64,000 nt of DNA from Variovorax paradoxus. GTDB taxonomy: Bacteria; Pseudomonadota; Gammaproteobacteria; Burkholderiales; Burkholderiaceae_C. The stretch is from the NCBI RefSeq assembly GCF_018614915.1, contig NZ_JAGGNU010000034.1, forward strand, positions 211,196 through 275,195, in the 5' to 3' direction. Below, piece after piece: positions 37,245 to 46,513 of this stretch (positions are counted from its first letter, which is position 1; every line of letters begins with the position of its first letter). Below the pieces are notes generated by a model. That model was not told where the DNA came from and did not search any database. It saw only the letters and a program-made list of their open reading frames with translations. The position numbers and the translations under genes were made by a program.

Positions 37245-38342
37245 ATGTTATTCCATTCCTCTTTACGCAAGGAGCTGTCGCGCAGCTTCGGAGCCACCCT
37301 CGTGGTTCTGGCCACCATCGTGATGACCATGATGCTGATCCGCACGCTCGGACTGGCATCGCGGGGCAGCGTCAATCCGTCCGAGATCTTCCTGGTGATG
37401 GCCTACACGGTGCTCGGCTACATGCCGACGATCCTGAGCCTCAGCCTGTTCATCTCGATCGTCGGCACCCTGTCGCGCATGTACCGCGACAGCGAGATGG
37501 TGATCTGGTTCTCGAGCGGGCGGGGTTTGGCCGATTTCCTGCTTCCGCTGTTCCGCTTCGCCTGGCCGGTGCTGCTGCTGATCGCCGTGTTCGCGCTGGT
37601 CGGCTGGCCCTGGGCCAATTCGCAGACCCAGGGCATGCGCGAGCAGTACCAGCGGCGTGGCGACATCGAGCGCGTGTCGCCCGGCGAATTCCGCGAGTCG
37701 GCCGGCCGCAACCGCGTGTTCTTCATCGACAAGGACACGCCGGACGGCGCCACCGCCTCCAACGTCTTCATCTCCTCGATCGAGCGCAACCTGCAGATCA
37801 TCACCTCGGCGCGCAGCGGCCGGATCGACGACCTCGGGGAGGCGCGCTACCTCATGCTGAGCAACGGCCAGCGCCTCTCGCGGACGCTCGACGGCGTCGA
37901 GCTCAAGATCAGCGAGTTCCAGACCTACGGCGCCAAGATCGGGAGCGACGAGGGCGAGGCGACCGACACGACGCCGGTGCGCACCCGCACCACGCTGACG
38001 TTGATGCGCGAGCCGAATGCGGCCAATCGCGGCGAGCTGGCATGGCGCATCGGAATGCTGCTCGCCGCCATCAACTTCGTGCTGCTGGCGCTGACCATGT
38101 CCAGCGTGAATCCGCGCGTGGGCCGTAGCGGCAACCTGCTGTTCGCGCTGTTCGCCTTCGTCCTCTACTACAACATGCTCAATCTCGGCCAGAACTGGGT
38201 AGGCTCCGGCCGCTACAGCATGGGTGGCTTCATGCTGGCGCTGCACGGCGGCGCCCTGCTGCTCGGGCTGCTCTGGCTCGCCAAGCGACACTACAACTGG
38301 AGCCGCCCACGCATGCGGCCCGCAACGCCGCCCCACGCGTGA
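37245..38342 (+). CDS. lptF: LPS export ABC transporter permease LptF
   Basis: A 365-residue inner-membrane permease that, with LptG and LptB, extracts lipopolysaccharide from the inner membrane. Six membrane segments and a periplasmic beta-jellyroll domain (about residues 125-250) fit the YjgP family; the N-terminus MLFHSSLRKELSRSFGATLV is typical. The LptF-characteristic long periplasmic region contains the NRVFFIDKD stretch. It is divergent from pepA and overlaps lptG by four bases. Confidence 0.94.
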   Translation: MLFHSSLRKELSRSFGATLVVLATIVMTMMLIRTLGLASRGSVNPSEIFLVMAYTVLGYMPTILSLSLFISIVGTLSRMYRDSEMVIWFSSGRGLADFLLPLFRFAWPVLLLIAVFALVGWPWANSQTQGMREQYQRRGDIERVSPGEFRESAGRNRVFFIDKDTPDGATASNVFISSIERNLQIITSARSGRIDDLGEARYLMLSNGQRLSRTLDGVELKISEFQTYGAKIGSDEGEATDTTPVRTRTTLTLMREPNAANRGELAWRIGMLLAAINFVLLALTMSSVNPRVGRSGNLLFALFAFVLYYNMLNLGQNWVGSGRYSMGGFMLALHGGALLLGLLWLAKRHYNWSRPRMRPATPPHA

Positions 38343-39448
38343 AAACCATTCGTCGACTGATCTACGTGGAGGTGGTGAAGGCCGTGGCCTTCGTCACCCT
38401 CGGCTTCCTGAGCCTGTTCTTCTTCTTCGACTTCGTCGACGAGCTGCAGTCGATCGGCAAGCCCGGGAGCGGCGCGTACGGAGCGGCCCAGGCGCTGGTC
38501 TTCGTGGCGCTGCTGATCCCGAGCCACCTGTACGAGCTGCTGCCGATCACCGTGCTGATCGGCACCATCTTCGTGATGGCGCGGCTGGCGCAGAGCTCCG
38601 AGTACACGATCCTGCGCACCAGCGGCCTCGGTCCCTGGCGCGCGCTGCGCACGCTGCTGGTGCTGGGACTCGGCTTCGTGTTCCTGACCTTCGCCGTCGG
38701 CGACTATGTCTCGCCGGCTTCGGACCGGACCGCGCAACTGCTCAAATCGCGCTACCAGGGTGTCTTCACGCTGGCCGGCAACACGGGCGCCTGGCTGAAG
38801 GAGAGGCAGGGCGACATGTCCTACGCCGTCAACGTGGTCTCGATGGCGCGCGACGGCACGCTGAAAGATCCGCGCATCTTCGAGTTCGACGGCAAAGGCT
38901 ACGTGACCTCGCAGACCACGGCATCCTTCGCGCGCATCCAGGACGGCCACTGGGCGCTCTTCGGTGTCGAGCGGCAGCAGTACGACACGCGCAACGCGGC
39001 CGACCGGGCCCGCATCGTCACCACCAAGCTTCCTGCGGTGAATTGGCCGAGCTCGCTCACGCGCGAGATGGTGTCAGTGGCGCTGCTGCGTCCGGACCGC
39101 ATGCGCACGCTCGACCTGTTCGATTACATCCAGCACCTCAACGCCAACGGCCAGACCTCGCAGCGCTACGAGATCGAGTTCTGGCGCAAGGTGTTCTATC
39201 CGCTGTCCTGCCTCGTGATGGTGGTGCTCGCCCTGCCCTTCGCGTACCTGCACTTTCGCCAAGCTGGCATCACGGCCTATGTGTTCGGCGGCGTGATGAT
39301 CGGCATCAGCTTCTTCCTGCTGAACAACGTATTCGGCTACCTGGGCAATCTGAGCAACTGGTGGCCCTGGATCACGGCGGCGGCGCCCGGCATGATCTAC
39401 ACGGTGATGTCGCTGGCTGCCTTCACCTGGCTGGTGCTGCGGCGGTAG
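38339..39448 (+). CDS. lptG: LPS export ABC transporter permease LptG
   Basis: A 369-residue YjgQ-type permease paired with LptF. Six membrane segments, with the first at about residues 10-30 (VKAVAFVTLGFLSLFFFFDF) and the last three near the C-terminus, flank the jellyroll domain. GTG start at 38339 overlaps the lptF stop by four bases (GTGA). The following chelatase gene starts six bases after its stop. Confidence 0.94.
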   Translation: MKTIRRLIYVEVVKAVAFVTLGFLSLFFFFDFVDELQSIGKPGSGAYGAAQALVFVALLIPSHLYELLPITVLIGTIFVMARLAQSSEYTILRTSGLGPWRALRTLLVLGLGFVFLTFAVGDYVSPASDRTAQLLKSRYQGVFTLAGNTGAWLKERQGDMSYAVNVVSMARDGTLKDPRIFEFDGKGYVTSQTTASFARIQDGHWALFGVERQQYDTRNAADRARIVTTKLPAVNWPSSLTREMVSVALLRPDRMRTLDLFDYIQHLNANGQTSQRYEIEFWRKVFYPLSCLVMVVLALPFAYLHFRQAGITAYVFGGVMIGISFFLLNNVFGYLGNLSNWWPWITAAAPGMIYTVMSLAAFTWLVLRR

Positions 39449-39453
39449 CGGCC

Positions 39454-39825
39454 ATGCAGGCGGACGCATCCGGCATCGTGCTCTTTGCGCACGGCTCGCG
39501 CGACGAGCGCTGGCGTGCGCCGATCGAGGCGGTGGCGCGACGCGTCGCAGCGCTCGATCCCTCGGCCCGCGTCGCCTGCGCGTACCTCGAGCTGGTCGCA
39601 CCTGACCTTGGCACCGCGACGGCAGCGCTGGTCGCCGGCGGCGCCACCGCCATCCGCGTGGTGCCGCTTTTTCTCGGCATGGGAAAGCACTTGCGCGAAG
39701 ACCTGCCCGGCTTGCTCAACGAACTGCGAGCGGTGCATCCGGGCGTCGTCTTCTCGCTCGCGCGGGCCGTCGGCGAAGAGCCGGAAGTGATCGATCTGCT
39801 GGCCCGCGTGGCGCTCAAATCCTGA
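39454..39825 (+). CDS. CbiX/SirB-like sirohydrochlorin chelatase domain protein
   Basis: A 123-residue single-domain chelatase. The N-terminal metal-site motif VLFAHGSRDERWRAPIE and the second conserved block VVPLFLGMGKHLREDLPGLL are typical. The short CbiX form inserts iron or cobalt in siroheme or cobalamin synthesis. Its position just upstream of cysB suggests siroheme for sulfite reductase, but that is inference. It may be read with lptFG. Confidence 0.88.
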   Translation: MQADASGIVLFAHGSRDERWRAPIEAVARRVAALDPSARVACAYLELVAPDLGTATAALVAGGATAIRVVPLFLGMGKHLREDLPGLLNELRAVHPGVVFSLARAVGEEPEVIDLLARVALKS

Positions 39826-39856
39826 AACTGCAAGTGCTTTCGATAGACATCGAAGG

Positions 39857-39885
39857 CATAATGAATTCCGAATTAAGACGGAATT
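39857..39885 (+). promoter_or_regulatory. cysB promoter with LysR-type inverted repeat
   Basis: AATTCCG (39864-39870) and CGGAATT (39879-39885) form a perfect 7-bp inverted repeat with an 8-base spacer, a typical LysR-type operator centred about 15 bases before the cysB ATG (39890). CATAAT at 39857-39862 is a possible -10 box. The repeat would overlap the start of transcription, consistent with autorepression by CysB; that is inference. Confidence 0.6.
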
Positions 39886-39889
39886 TGTT

Positions 39890-40831
39890 ATGAATCTTCA
39901 CCAATTCAAGTTCGTGCAGGAAGCGGTGCGGCGCAATCTCAATCTGACCGAGGCAGCCAAGGCGCTTCACACTTCGCAGCCGGGCGTGTCCAAGGCCATC
40001 ATCGAACTCGAAGAAGAACTGGGCGTGGAAATCTTCGCGCGCCACGGCAAGCGCCTCAAGCGCGTGACCGAACCCGGCCAGCACGTGCTCGCCAGCATCG
40101 AACTGATCATGCGCGAGGTCGGCAACCTCAAGCGGATCGGCGAGCAGTTCAGCGCCCAGGACAGCGGCACCCTTTCGATCGCGACCACGCATACGCAGGC
40201 GCGCTACGTGCTGCCGGTGCCGGTGGCGAAGCTGCGCGAGGCTTACCCGAAAGTCAACGTGAGCCTGCACCAGGGCTCCCCGGACCAAGTGGCGCGGATG
40301 GTGATCGACGAAATCGCGGAAATCGGCATCGCGACCGAATCGCTGTCCGACTACGCCGAGCTCGTGACCATCCCCTGCTACGAATGGCAGCACGTGCTCG
40401 TGCTGCCCAAGGAACATCCGCTGGCGAGCAAGGAGCGCATCTCGCTCGAGGACCTCGCAGCCGAGCCGATCATCACCTACCACCCTTCCTTCACCGGCCG
40501 CACGCGCATCGACCACGCCTTCGCGCAGAAAAAGCTCACGCCGCGCATCGCGCTCGAAGCGATCGACTCCGACGTCATCAAGACCTATGTGCGGCTCGGG
40601 CTGGGCGTCGGCATCGTGGCCGAGATGGCGGTGCGCGACGACTCCAATGCCGACCTCGCGGTGCGGCCGATGGGCCACGTGTTCGGCGCCAACATCGCGC
40701 GCGTCGCATTCAAGCGCAGCGCCTACCTGCGCAACTTCGTCTTCAAATTCGCCGAGCTGCTCTCCGATCGGCTCGACCGCAACCTGATCGCCAAGGCATT
40801 GAGCGGTCATCACCAGGACTATGAGCTGTGA
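39890..40831 (+). CDS. cysB: CysB-family LysR transcriptional regulator
   Basis: A 313-residue LysR-type activator of sulfur assimilation. The winged helix-turn-helix at about residues 18-40 (LNLTEAAKALHTSQPGVSKA) and the effector-binding domain from about 93 (TLSIATTHTQARYVLPVPVA, TVYHPSFTGRTRID-like ITYHPSFTGRTRIDHAFAQK) match CysB closely, including the Thr/Gln cluster that binds inducer. A LysR-type inverted repeat precedes it. Its stop overlaps the next gene's GTG start. Confidence 0.93.
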   Translation: MNLHQFKFVQEAVRRNLNLTEAAKALHTSQPGVSKAIIELEEELGVEIFARHGKRLKRVTEPGQHVLASIELIMREVGNLKRIGEQFSAQDSGTLSIATTHTQARYVLPVPVAKLREAYPKVNVSLHQGSPDQVARMVIDEIAEIGIATESLSDYAELVTIPCYEWQHVLVLPKEHPLASKERISLEDLAAEPIITYHPSFTGRTRIDHAFAQKKLTPRIALEAIDSDVIKTYVRLGLGVGIVAEMAVRDDSNADLAVRPMGHVFGANIARVAFKRSAYLRNFVFKFAELLSDRLDRNLIAKALSGHHQDYEL

Positions 40832-41988
40832 GCAACGTGCGCACCCCGGATGTCAAAACCAAGCTGCCGACCGTCGGTACCACTATCTTCACTGTGATGT
40901 CGGCGCTCGCCGCCGAGAAGAAGGCTGTGAACCTCGGCCAGGGCTTCCCGGACTTCGACTGCGACCCGAAGCTGCTCGAGGCCGTCACCCGCGCGATGGC
41001 GGCCGGCCACAACCAGTACCCGCCGATGCCCGGCATTGCCGCGCTGCGCGAAGCGATCGCGGCGAAGATCGCCACGCTCTACGGGCATCGCTATGACGCC
41101 GACACCGAGATCACCATCACCGCCGGCGCCACCCAGGCCATCATCACGGCGATCCTCGCCGTGGTGCACGCGGGCGACGAGGTGGTCGTGCTCGAACCCT
41201 GCTACGACAGCTACGCGCCCAACATCGACCTGGCTGGAGGCACCGTGGTGCGCGTGCCGCTCACGCCCGGCAGCTTCCGCCCCGACTTCGACAAGATCGC
41301 GGCCGCGATCACGCCGCGCACCCGCGCCATCATCGTCAACACGCCGCACAATCCCAGCGCCACCGTGTGGACCGAGGACGAGATGCGCCAGCTCGAGGAA
41401 TTGCTCGCGCCCACCGACGTGCTGGTGATCAGCGACGAGGTCTACGAGCACATGGTCTACACCGGCGCACGCCACGAAAGCGCGGCGCGCTTTCCGGGCC
41501 TTGCGGCGCGCAGCTTCATCGTGAGCAGCTTCGGCAAGACCTATCACGTGACAGGCTGGAAGGTCGGCTACGTGGCCGCGCCCGCGGCGCTCAGCACTGA
41601 ATTCCGCAAGGTGCACCAGTTCAACGTGTTCACCGTCAACACGCCGATGCAGCATGCACTGGCGAGCTACATGGCCGACCCGGCGCCCTACCTCGAGCTG
41701 CCCGCCTTCTACCAGCACAAGCGCGATCTGTTCGCCGCCGGTTTGGCGAAGACGCGGCTCAAGCTCCTGCCCAGCGCCGGCACCTACTTTCAGTGCGTGG
41801 ACATCAGCGAGGTCAGCGACCTGGGCGAGTCCGCCTTCTGCCAATGGCTCACGAGCGAGATCGGGGTCGCGGCCATTCCGCTCTCGGCCTTCTATGCCGA
41901 CGGCTTCGACCAGCGCGTGGTGCGCTTTTGCTTCGCCAAGAAGGACGAGACGCTGCAAACGGCGATCGACCGACTGGCGCGGCTCTGA
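40828..41988 (+). CDS. Methionine-type PLP aminotransferase (YbdL-like)
   Basis: A 386-residue class I aminotransferase. VNLGQGFPDFDCDPKLLEAV and the PLP lysine in SSFGKTYHVTGWKVGY (about residue 236) fit the YbdL subgroup, known to use methionine and aromatic acids. The GTG start overlaps the cysB stop by four bases (GTGA), so it is coupled to the sulfur regulator, in line with a role in methionine metabolism. The exact substrate is unproven. Confidence 0.88.
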   Translation: MSNVRTPDVKTKLPTVGTTIFTVMSALAAEKKAVNLGQGFPDFDCDPKLLEAVTRAMAAGHNQYPPMPGIAALREAIAAKIATLYGHRYDADTEITITAGATQAIITAILAVVHAGDEVVVLEPCYDSYAPNIDLAGGTVVRVPLTPGSFRPDFDKIAAAITPRTRAIIVNTPHNPSATVWTEDEMRQLEELLAPTDVLVISDEVYEHMVYTGARHESAARFPGLAARSFIVSSFGKTYHVTGWKVGYVAAPAALSTEFRKVHQFNVFTVNTPMQHALASYMADPAPYLELPAFYQHKRDLFAAGLAKTRLKLLPSAGTYFQCVDISEVSDLGESAFCQWLTSEIGVAAIPLSAFYADGFDQRVVRFCFAKKDETLQTAIDRLARL

Positions 41989-42098
41989 CACGAACGGTAG
42001 GAGAGTCCTGACCGCGGAAGGGCGCCCCTTCCGGCGATGGATTCTGCGACCGGCGGCGACCATCGGCTTCTCGACACACAAATGCCAAGGAGAACTTC

Positions 42099-42257
42099 AT
42101 GTCTCTCTCATTGATCCTGCTGATCGTGCTGATCCTGCTGCTCGTGGGCGCGTTGCCGAGCTGGGGCTACAGCCGCAGTTGGGGCTATGGCCCGAGCGGC
42201 GGTCTGGGGCTGGTGCTGCTGGTGGTGATCGTGCTGCTGCTCATGGGCCGAATATAG
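42099..42257 (+). CDS. DUF3309 small membrane protein
   Basis: A 52-residue peptide with two hydrophobic segments (about residues 3-20 LSLILLIVLILLLVGALP and 36-50 LGLVLLVVIVLLLMG) joined by a Trp/Tyr/Gly-rich turn (SWGYSRSWGYGPSGG). This is the DUF3309 pattern. A clear AAGGAGA ribosome site lies before the ATG, and a Rho-independent terminator follows within 35 bases, so it is a compact independent unit. Function unknown. Confidence 0.85.
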   Translation: MSLSLILLIVLILLLVGALPSWGYSRSWGYGPSGGLGLVLLVVIVLLLMGRI

Positions 42258-42289
42258 GTGGCGCAGGGGCGCTCGAACGCTTGAAAGCC

Positions 42290-42314
42290 AAGCCCACTTC
42301 GGTGGGCTTTTTTT
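42290..42314 (+). terminator. Rho-independent terminator after the DUF3309 gene
   Basis: AAGCCCAC (42290-42297), loop TTCG, and GTGGGCTT (42302-42309) form a perfect 8-bp stem followed by five more T. It lies between the DUF3309 gene and the converging hrpA gene; the hairpin could also stop hrpA transcription from the other side. Confidence 0.9.
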
Positions 42315-42324
42315 CTGCCCGCGC

Positions 42325-45300
42325 TCAGCTTTCGAGCTGAATCCACAGCTTGTCGAGCCGCTTGATGCTCACCGGCTGCGGCGTACGCAGCTCCTGGGCG
42401 AAGAAGCTCACGCGCAACTCCTCGAGCAGCCAGCGGAACTCGCCCATGCGTTCGTCAAGCGCTCCCTTGCGCTCGGCCAGGAGGCGCCAGTAGCGCTGCT
42501 CCTGTGGCCGCAGCTCCGCGAGCCGCTGCGCATCGCGCGCCGGGTCGGCGCGCAGCTTGTCGAGCCGCAAGGTGATGGCCTTAAGGTAGCGAGTGAAATG
42601 CGCGAGGCGCGCCCAGGGCGTGTCGGCGAGAAAACGCTTGCCGACCAGTCGCTGCAATTGCTGCGCCGCGTCGGCGGTCGCAGCCGGCTGGATCTTCGTG
42701 TCCTTGATCTTGCGCACAGCGATCGTGTACTCGGCGAGGATGGTCCCGGCCAGCCGCGCAACCTCGTTCGCGATCAGCGTGAGCCGCCCCCGGCCTTCCT
42801 CCACCCGCTGCCTGAAAGCGGCCTCGTCGGCCGGCAGCGGCTCCTGCAGGAAGGCGCGCTCCAGCGCCACGTCGACGATCTGCGCGCGCAATTCCTCCGC
42901 CGTGCCGAGCGGCATGTAAGCGACCGCCATCTTCTGCAGATCGGGGATGTTCTTCTCGAGGTACTTGAGTGCGTCCCTGAGCTGCAGCGCGAACAGGCGG
43001 CGCAGGCCGGCGCGATGCTTCGTGGCGGCCACCGCAGGCTCGTCGAAGACCTCGATCGTCACCGCGTCGCCGCCGTCGACCAGGGCCGGAAAGCCGATCA
43101 GCGACTGCATGCCGCGCCGCACTTCCATCAGTTCGGGCAGCTCGCCGAAAGTCCAGGCGGTGTAGCGCTGCCCCGCCGGCAATGCTGGCGTTGCCGGCGC
43201 TGGCGGTGCGGCCTGGCTCTTTGCCGGCGCGGCCTGGCCGGAGGATTCGGCTGCAGCCTTGACGTTGAGCCCCGCCAGCGCCTGGAACGCACCGCGCGCC
43301 TGCGCACCGAGCTCCGCCTTCAGCGCGCCCAGGCTGCGCCCCATGCCGAGCTGGCGGCCGTGCTCGTCGACCACGCGCAGGTTCATGAACAGGTGCGGCG
43401 GCAGCATGTCGAGCTTGAAGTCGGTCCGCTTCACGTCGAGGCTGGTCTGGTCGCGCACGCGCTTTTGCAGCGCGTCGATGAGCGAGCCATGGCCGAAGAG
43501 CTCGGGCGCGGCCAACTGTTCGGCGAAGCGCGCGGCCGATTCGGGCAGCGGCACCAGCCGCGCGCGGGGCTTCTGCGGCAGGCTTTTCAGCAATGCCTGC
43601 ACCTTGTCCTTCAGCATGCCGACGACCAGCCATTCGCAGCGCTCCTCGCTGACCTGGTTCAGCACGAAGAGCGGCACGGTGGCGGTCAATCCGTCCTTCG
43701 GATCGCCCGGCTCATGCAGGTAGGTCGCGGCGCAGTCGACGCCGCCGAGGCGGATCGTCGGCGGAAAAGACTGCGTCGTGATGCCGGCCGCCGTGTGCCG
43801 CATCAGCTCATCGCGCGTCAGGAACAGCAGGCGCGGCTGGTTCTTCGACGCCTGCCGGTACCAGCTCTCGAAGGCCAGGCCGCTGGAGACATCGGCCGGT
43901 AGCTGGGCGTCGTAGAAGGCGTAGATCAGTTCGTCGTCGACCAGCACGTCCTGCCGGCGCGACTTGTGCTCGAGGCCTTCGACCTCGCGCACCAGCTTGC
44001 GGTTCGCCGCCAGAAAAGGAAGCCTGCTCTCCCATTGGCCGCCGACCAGCGCCTCGCGAATGAAGATCTCGCGCGCAGCCACCGGGTCGATCTTGCTGAA
44101 GTCCACGCGCCGCCCGCTGTAGACCACCAGCCCGTACAAGGTGGCACGCTCCAGGGCCGCGACCTGCGCGCCCTTCTTCTCCCAGTGCGGATCAAGCAGC
44201 TGCTTCTTGAGCAGATGGCCCGCGACCTGCTCGAGCCATTGCGGCTCGATATTGGCGATGCCGCGGCCGAACAGGCGCGTGGTCTCGACCAGCTCGGCCA
44301 CGACGATCCAGCGGCCGGGCTTCTTCTTCAGGTGCGCGCCCGGATGGCGATAGAACTTGATGCCGCGCGCGCCCAGGTAGGCTTCGTCATCCTCGAGCTT
44401 CCAGCCGATGTTGCCCAGCAGGCCGGACAGCATCGACAGATGCAGCGGCTCGTAGCCCGCCGGCACGCTGTTGATGCGCCACTTGTGTTCGGTCACCACC
44501 GTGAGCAGCTGCGAATGGATGTCGCGCCATTCGCGCACGCGGCGCACGTTGATGAAGTTCTGCCTGAGCAATGACTCGTACTGGCGGTTGCTGAGCTTGT
44601 GAGTCTCACCTTGACCGCCGCGCGCATCGTGGATCCACTTCCACAGCCGCAGGTAGCCGCTGAACTCGCTCTTCTCGTCGTCGAACTTGGAATGCGCCTG
44701 GTCGGCCTGCTGCTGCGCTTCCATCGGCCGGTCGCGTACGTCCTGCACCGACAGGGCGCTGGCGATCACCAGCACTTCTTCCAGCGCGCCGCGCGAGCGC
44801 GCCTCGAGGATCATGCGGCCGACGCGCGGGTCCAGCGGCAGCCGGGCCAGCTCGCCGCCCATCGGCGTGAGCTCGTTCGCATCGTCGACGGCGCCGAGCT
44901 CGTTCAGCAGTTGGTAGCCGTCGGCGATCGCGCGCCGCTGCGGCGCTTCGAGAAAAGGAAAGCGCTCGACGTCGCCCAGGTGCAGCGACTTCATGCGCAG
45001 GATCACGCCGGCCAGCGAGGAGCGCAGGATCTCCGGATCGGTGAAGCGCGGCCGGCTGTCGAAGTCCTTCTCGTCGTAGAGCCGGATGCAGATGCCGTTG
45101 GCGACCCGGCCGCAGCGGCCGGCGCGCTGGTTGGCCGCGGCCTGGCTGATCGGCTCGACCAGCAGCTGCTCGACCTTGCTGCGGAAGCTGTAGCGCTTGA
45201 CGCGCGCCGTGCCGGCATCGATCACGTAGCGGATGCCCGGCACGGTCAGCGAGGTCTCCGCGACGTTGGTGGCCAGCACGATGCGACGTCCCGTGTGGCC

Positions 45301-46206
45301 GTCGAAGATGCGGTCCTGCTCGGCCTGCGACAGGCGCGCGAACAGCGGCAGCACCTCGGCGCTGCGCATCAGCGGCTGGTGACTCAGATGCTTGCGCAGA
45401 TGGTCGGCCGCCTCGCGGATCTCGCGCTCGCCGGGCAGGAAGACCAGGATGTCGCCGGCGTTGTGCGGGTCGCGCCAGAGCTCGTCGACGCCGTCGGCGA
45501 TCGCGTCGTTGAGGTCGTGGTCGCGCGACTCCTCGAAGGGGCGATAGCGCTGCTCCACCGGGAACATCCGCCCCGACACCATGATCGTGGGTGCTGGACC
45601 CTTCACGGAGGCGAAATGCTGCGCGAACCTGTCCGCATCGATGGTGGCCGAGGTCACGATGATCTTGAGATCCGGCCGCCTCGGCAGGATCTCGCGCAGG
45701 TAGCCGAGCAGGAAATCGATGTTCAGCGAGCGCTCGTGTGCCTCGTCGATGATCAGCGTGTCGTAGGCCTTCAGCAGCGGGTCGGTCTGCGTCTCGGCCA
45801 GCAGGATGCCGTCGGTCATCAGCTTGACCGAGGCGTCGCGCGCCAGGCGGTCCTGGAAGCGCACCTTGAAGCCGACCACTTCGCCCAGCGGCGTCTTGAG
45901 CTCTTCGGCGATGCGCTTGGCCACCGACGAAGCGGCGATGCGCCGCGGCTGCGTGTGGCCGACCAGCCGCCCCTTGCCCGGCGGCGCGTTGAGCTTGCCG
46001 CGCCCCATGGCCAGCGCGATCTTGGGCAGCTGCGTGGTCTTGCCCGAGCCCGTCTCGCCGCAGACGATGACGACCTGGTGCGCCGCGATGGCGGCCATGA
46101 TTTCGTCGCGCCGCGCAGAAACGGGCAGTGATTCGGGAAATTCGATGAAAAGCGGCGCGCCCGCGCGGATCGGATCGGGTGGGGAGGAACTCATGAAGCC
46201 GCTCAT
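42325..46206 (-). CDS. hrpA: ATP-dependent RNA helicase HrpA
   Basis: A 1293-residue DEAH-box helicase (E. coli HrpA about 1300), which rescues stalled ribosomes in E. coli. Walker A GETGSGKT is at residues 50-57 and DEAH at 154-157; motif III SAT (IVTSATIDADR) and motif VI QRAGRCGR follow. The HA2/OB regions and the C-terminal DUF3418 region (about 700-1290) are complete. The second in-frame ATG at 46194 (MSSSPPDP) is an equally possible start. A toxin-antitoxin pair is divergent upstream. Confidence 0.96.
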   Translation of the reverse strand: MSGFMSSSPPDPIRAGAPLFIEFPESLPVSARRDEIMAAIAAHQVVIVCGETGSGKTTQLPKIALAMGRGKLNAPPGKGRLVGHTQPRRIAASSVAKRIAEELKTPLGEVVGFKVRFQDRLARDASVKLMTDGILLAETQTDPLLKAYDTLIIDEAHERSLNIDFLLGYLREILPRRPDLKIIVTSATIDADRFAQHFASVKGPAPTIMVSGRMFPVEQRYRPFEESRDHDLNDAIADGVDELWRDPHNAGDILVFLPGEREIREAADHLRKHLSHQPLMRSAEVLPLFARLSQAEQDRIFDGHTGRRIVLATNVAETSLTVPGIRYVIDAGTARVKRYSFRSKVEQLLVEPISQAAANQRAGRCGRVANGICIRLYDEKDFDSRPRFTDPEILRSSLAGVILRMKSLHLGDVERFPFLEAPQRRAIADGYQLLNELGAVDDANELTPMGGELARLPLDPRVGRMILEARSRGALEEVLVIASALSVQDVRDRPMEAQQQADQAHSKFDDEKSEFSGYLRLWKWIHDARGGQGETHKLSNRQYESLLRQNFINVRRVREWRDIHSQLLTVVTEHKWRINSVPAGYEPLHLSMLSGLLGNIGWKLEDDEAYLGARGIKFYRHPGAHLKKKPGRWIVVAELVETTRLFGRGIANIEPQWLEQVAGHLLKKQLLDPHWEKKGAQVAALERATLYGLVVYSGRRVDFSKIDPVAAREIFIREALVGGQWESRLPFLAANRKLVREVEGLEHKSRRQDVLVDDELIYAFYDAQLPADVSSGLAFESWYRQASKNQPRLLFLTRDELMRHTAAGITTQSFPPTIRLGGVDCAATYLHEPGDPKDGLTATVPLFVLNQVSEERCEWLVVGMLKDKVQALLKSLPQKPRARLVPLPESAARFAEQLAAPELFGHGSLIDALQKRVRDQTSLDVKRTDFKLDMLPPHLFMNLRVVDEHGRQLGMGRSLGALKAELGAQARGAFQALAGLNVKAAAESSGQAAPAKSQAAPPAPATPALPAGQRYTAWTFGELPELMEVRRGMQSLIGFPALVDGGDAVTIEVFDEPAVAATKHRAGLRRLFALQLRDALKYLEKNIPDLQKMAVAYMPLGTAEELRAQIVDVALERAFLQEPLPADEAAFRQRVEEGRGRLTLIANEVARLAGTILAEYTIAVRKIKDTKIQPAATADAAQQLQRLVGKRFLADTPWARLAHFTRYLKAITLRLDKLRADPARDAQRLAELRPQEQRYWRLLAERKGALDERMGEFRWLLEELRVSFFAQELRTPQPVSIKRLDKLWIQLES

Positions 46207-46267
46207 TATCTCACTTCACGAGTTCACGTGCTACACTGGTTCTCGTATCGCAGCGGAATCAAGCCGA

Positions 46268-46513
46268 ATGACCAATCTGACCATCGCCATCGACGAAGCC
46301 ATCGTTCGCAAGGCGCGCGTGCGCGCCATCAATGAAGGCACCTCCGTCAGCGCCCGCATCCGGGAGTTTCTGGCCGACTATGCGCAAGGGAACGATCGCC
46401 AGCAGATCGCCGGCCAGGCATTCATCGCGGCGGCGCGACGCAGCAAGGCGAACAGCGAAGGTGCGAAGTGGTCGCGCGACGATGCGCACGATCGGCCCTA
46501 CCCTTCCCGATGA
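46268..46513 (+). CDS. Ribbon-helix-helix-like antitoxin
   Basis: An 81-residue protein with the N-terminal pattern MTNLTIAIDEAIVRKARVRA and INEGTSVSARIREFLADYA, which fits a ribbon-helix-helix DNA-binding domain. The C-terminal 40 residues (AGQAFIAAARRSKANSEGAK) would contact the toxin. Its stop overlaps the PIN gene start by four bases. It is divergent from hrpA with about 60 bp between. The antitoxin role is inferred from pairing. Confidence 0.82.
   Translation: MTNLTIAIDEAIVRKARVRAINEGTSVSARIREFLADYAQGNDRQQIAGQAFIAAARRSKANSEGAKWSRDDAHDRPYPSR

Noticed and set aside
44599..46131. Open frame of about 500 codons opposite hrpA
   Set aside because: hrpA has all helicase motifs in order; the antisense frame is compositionally odd and motif-free.
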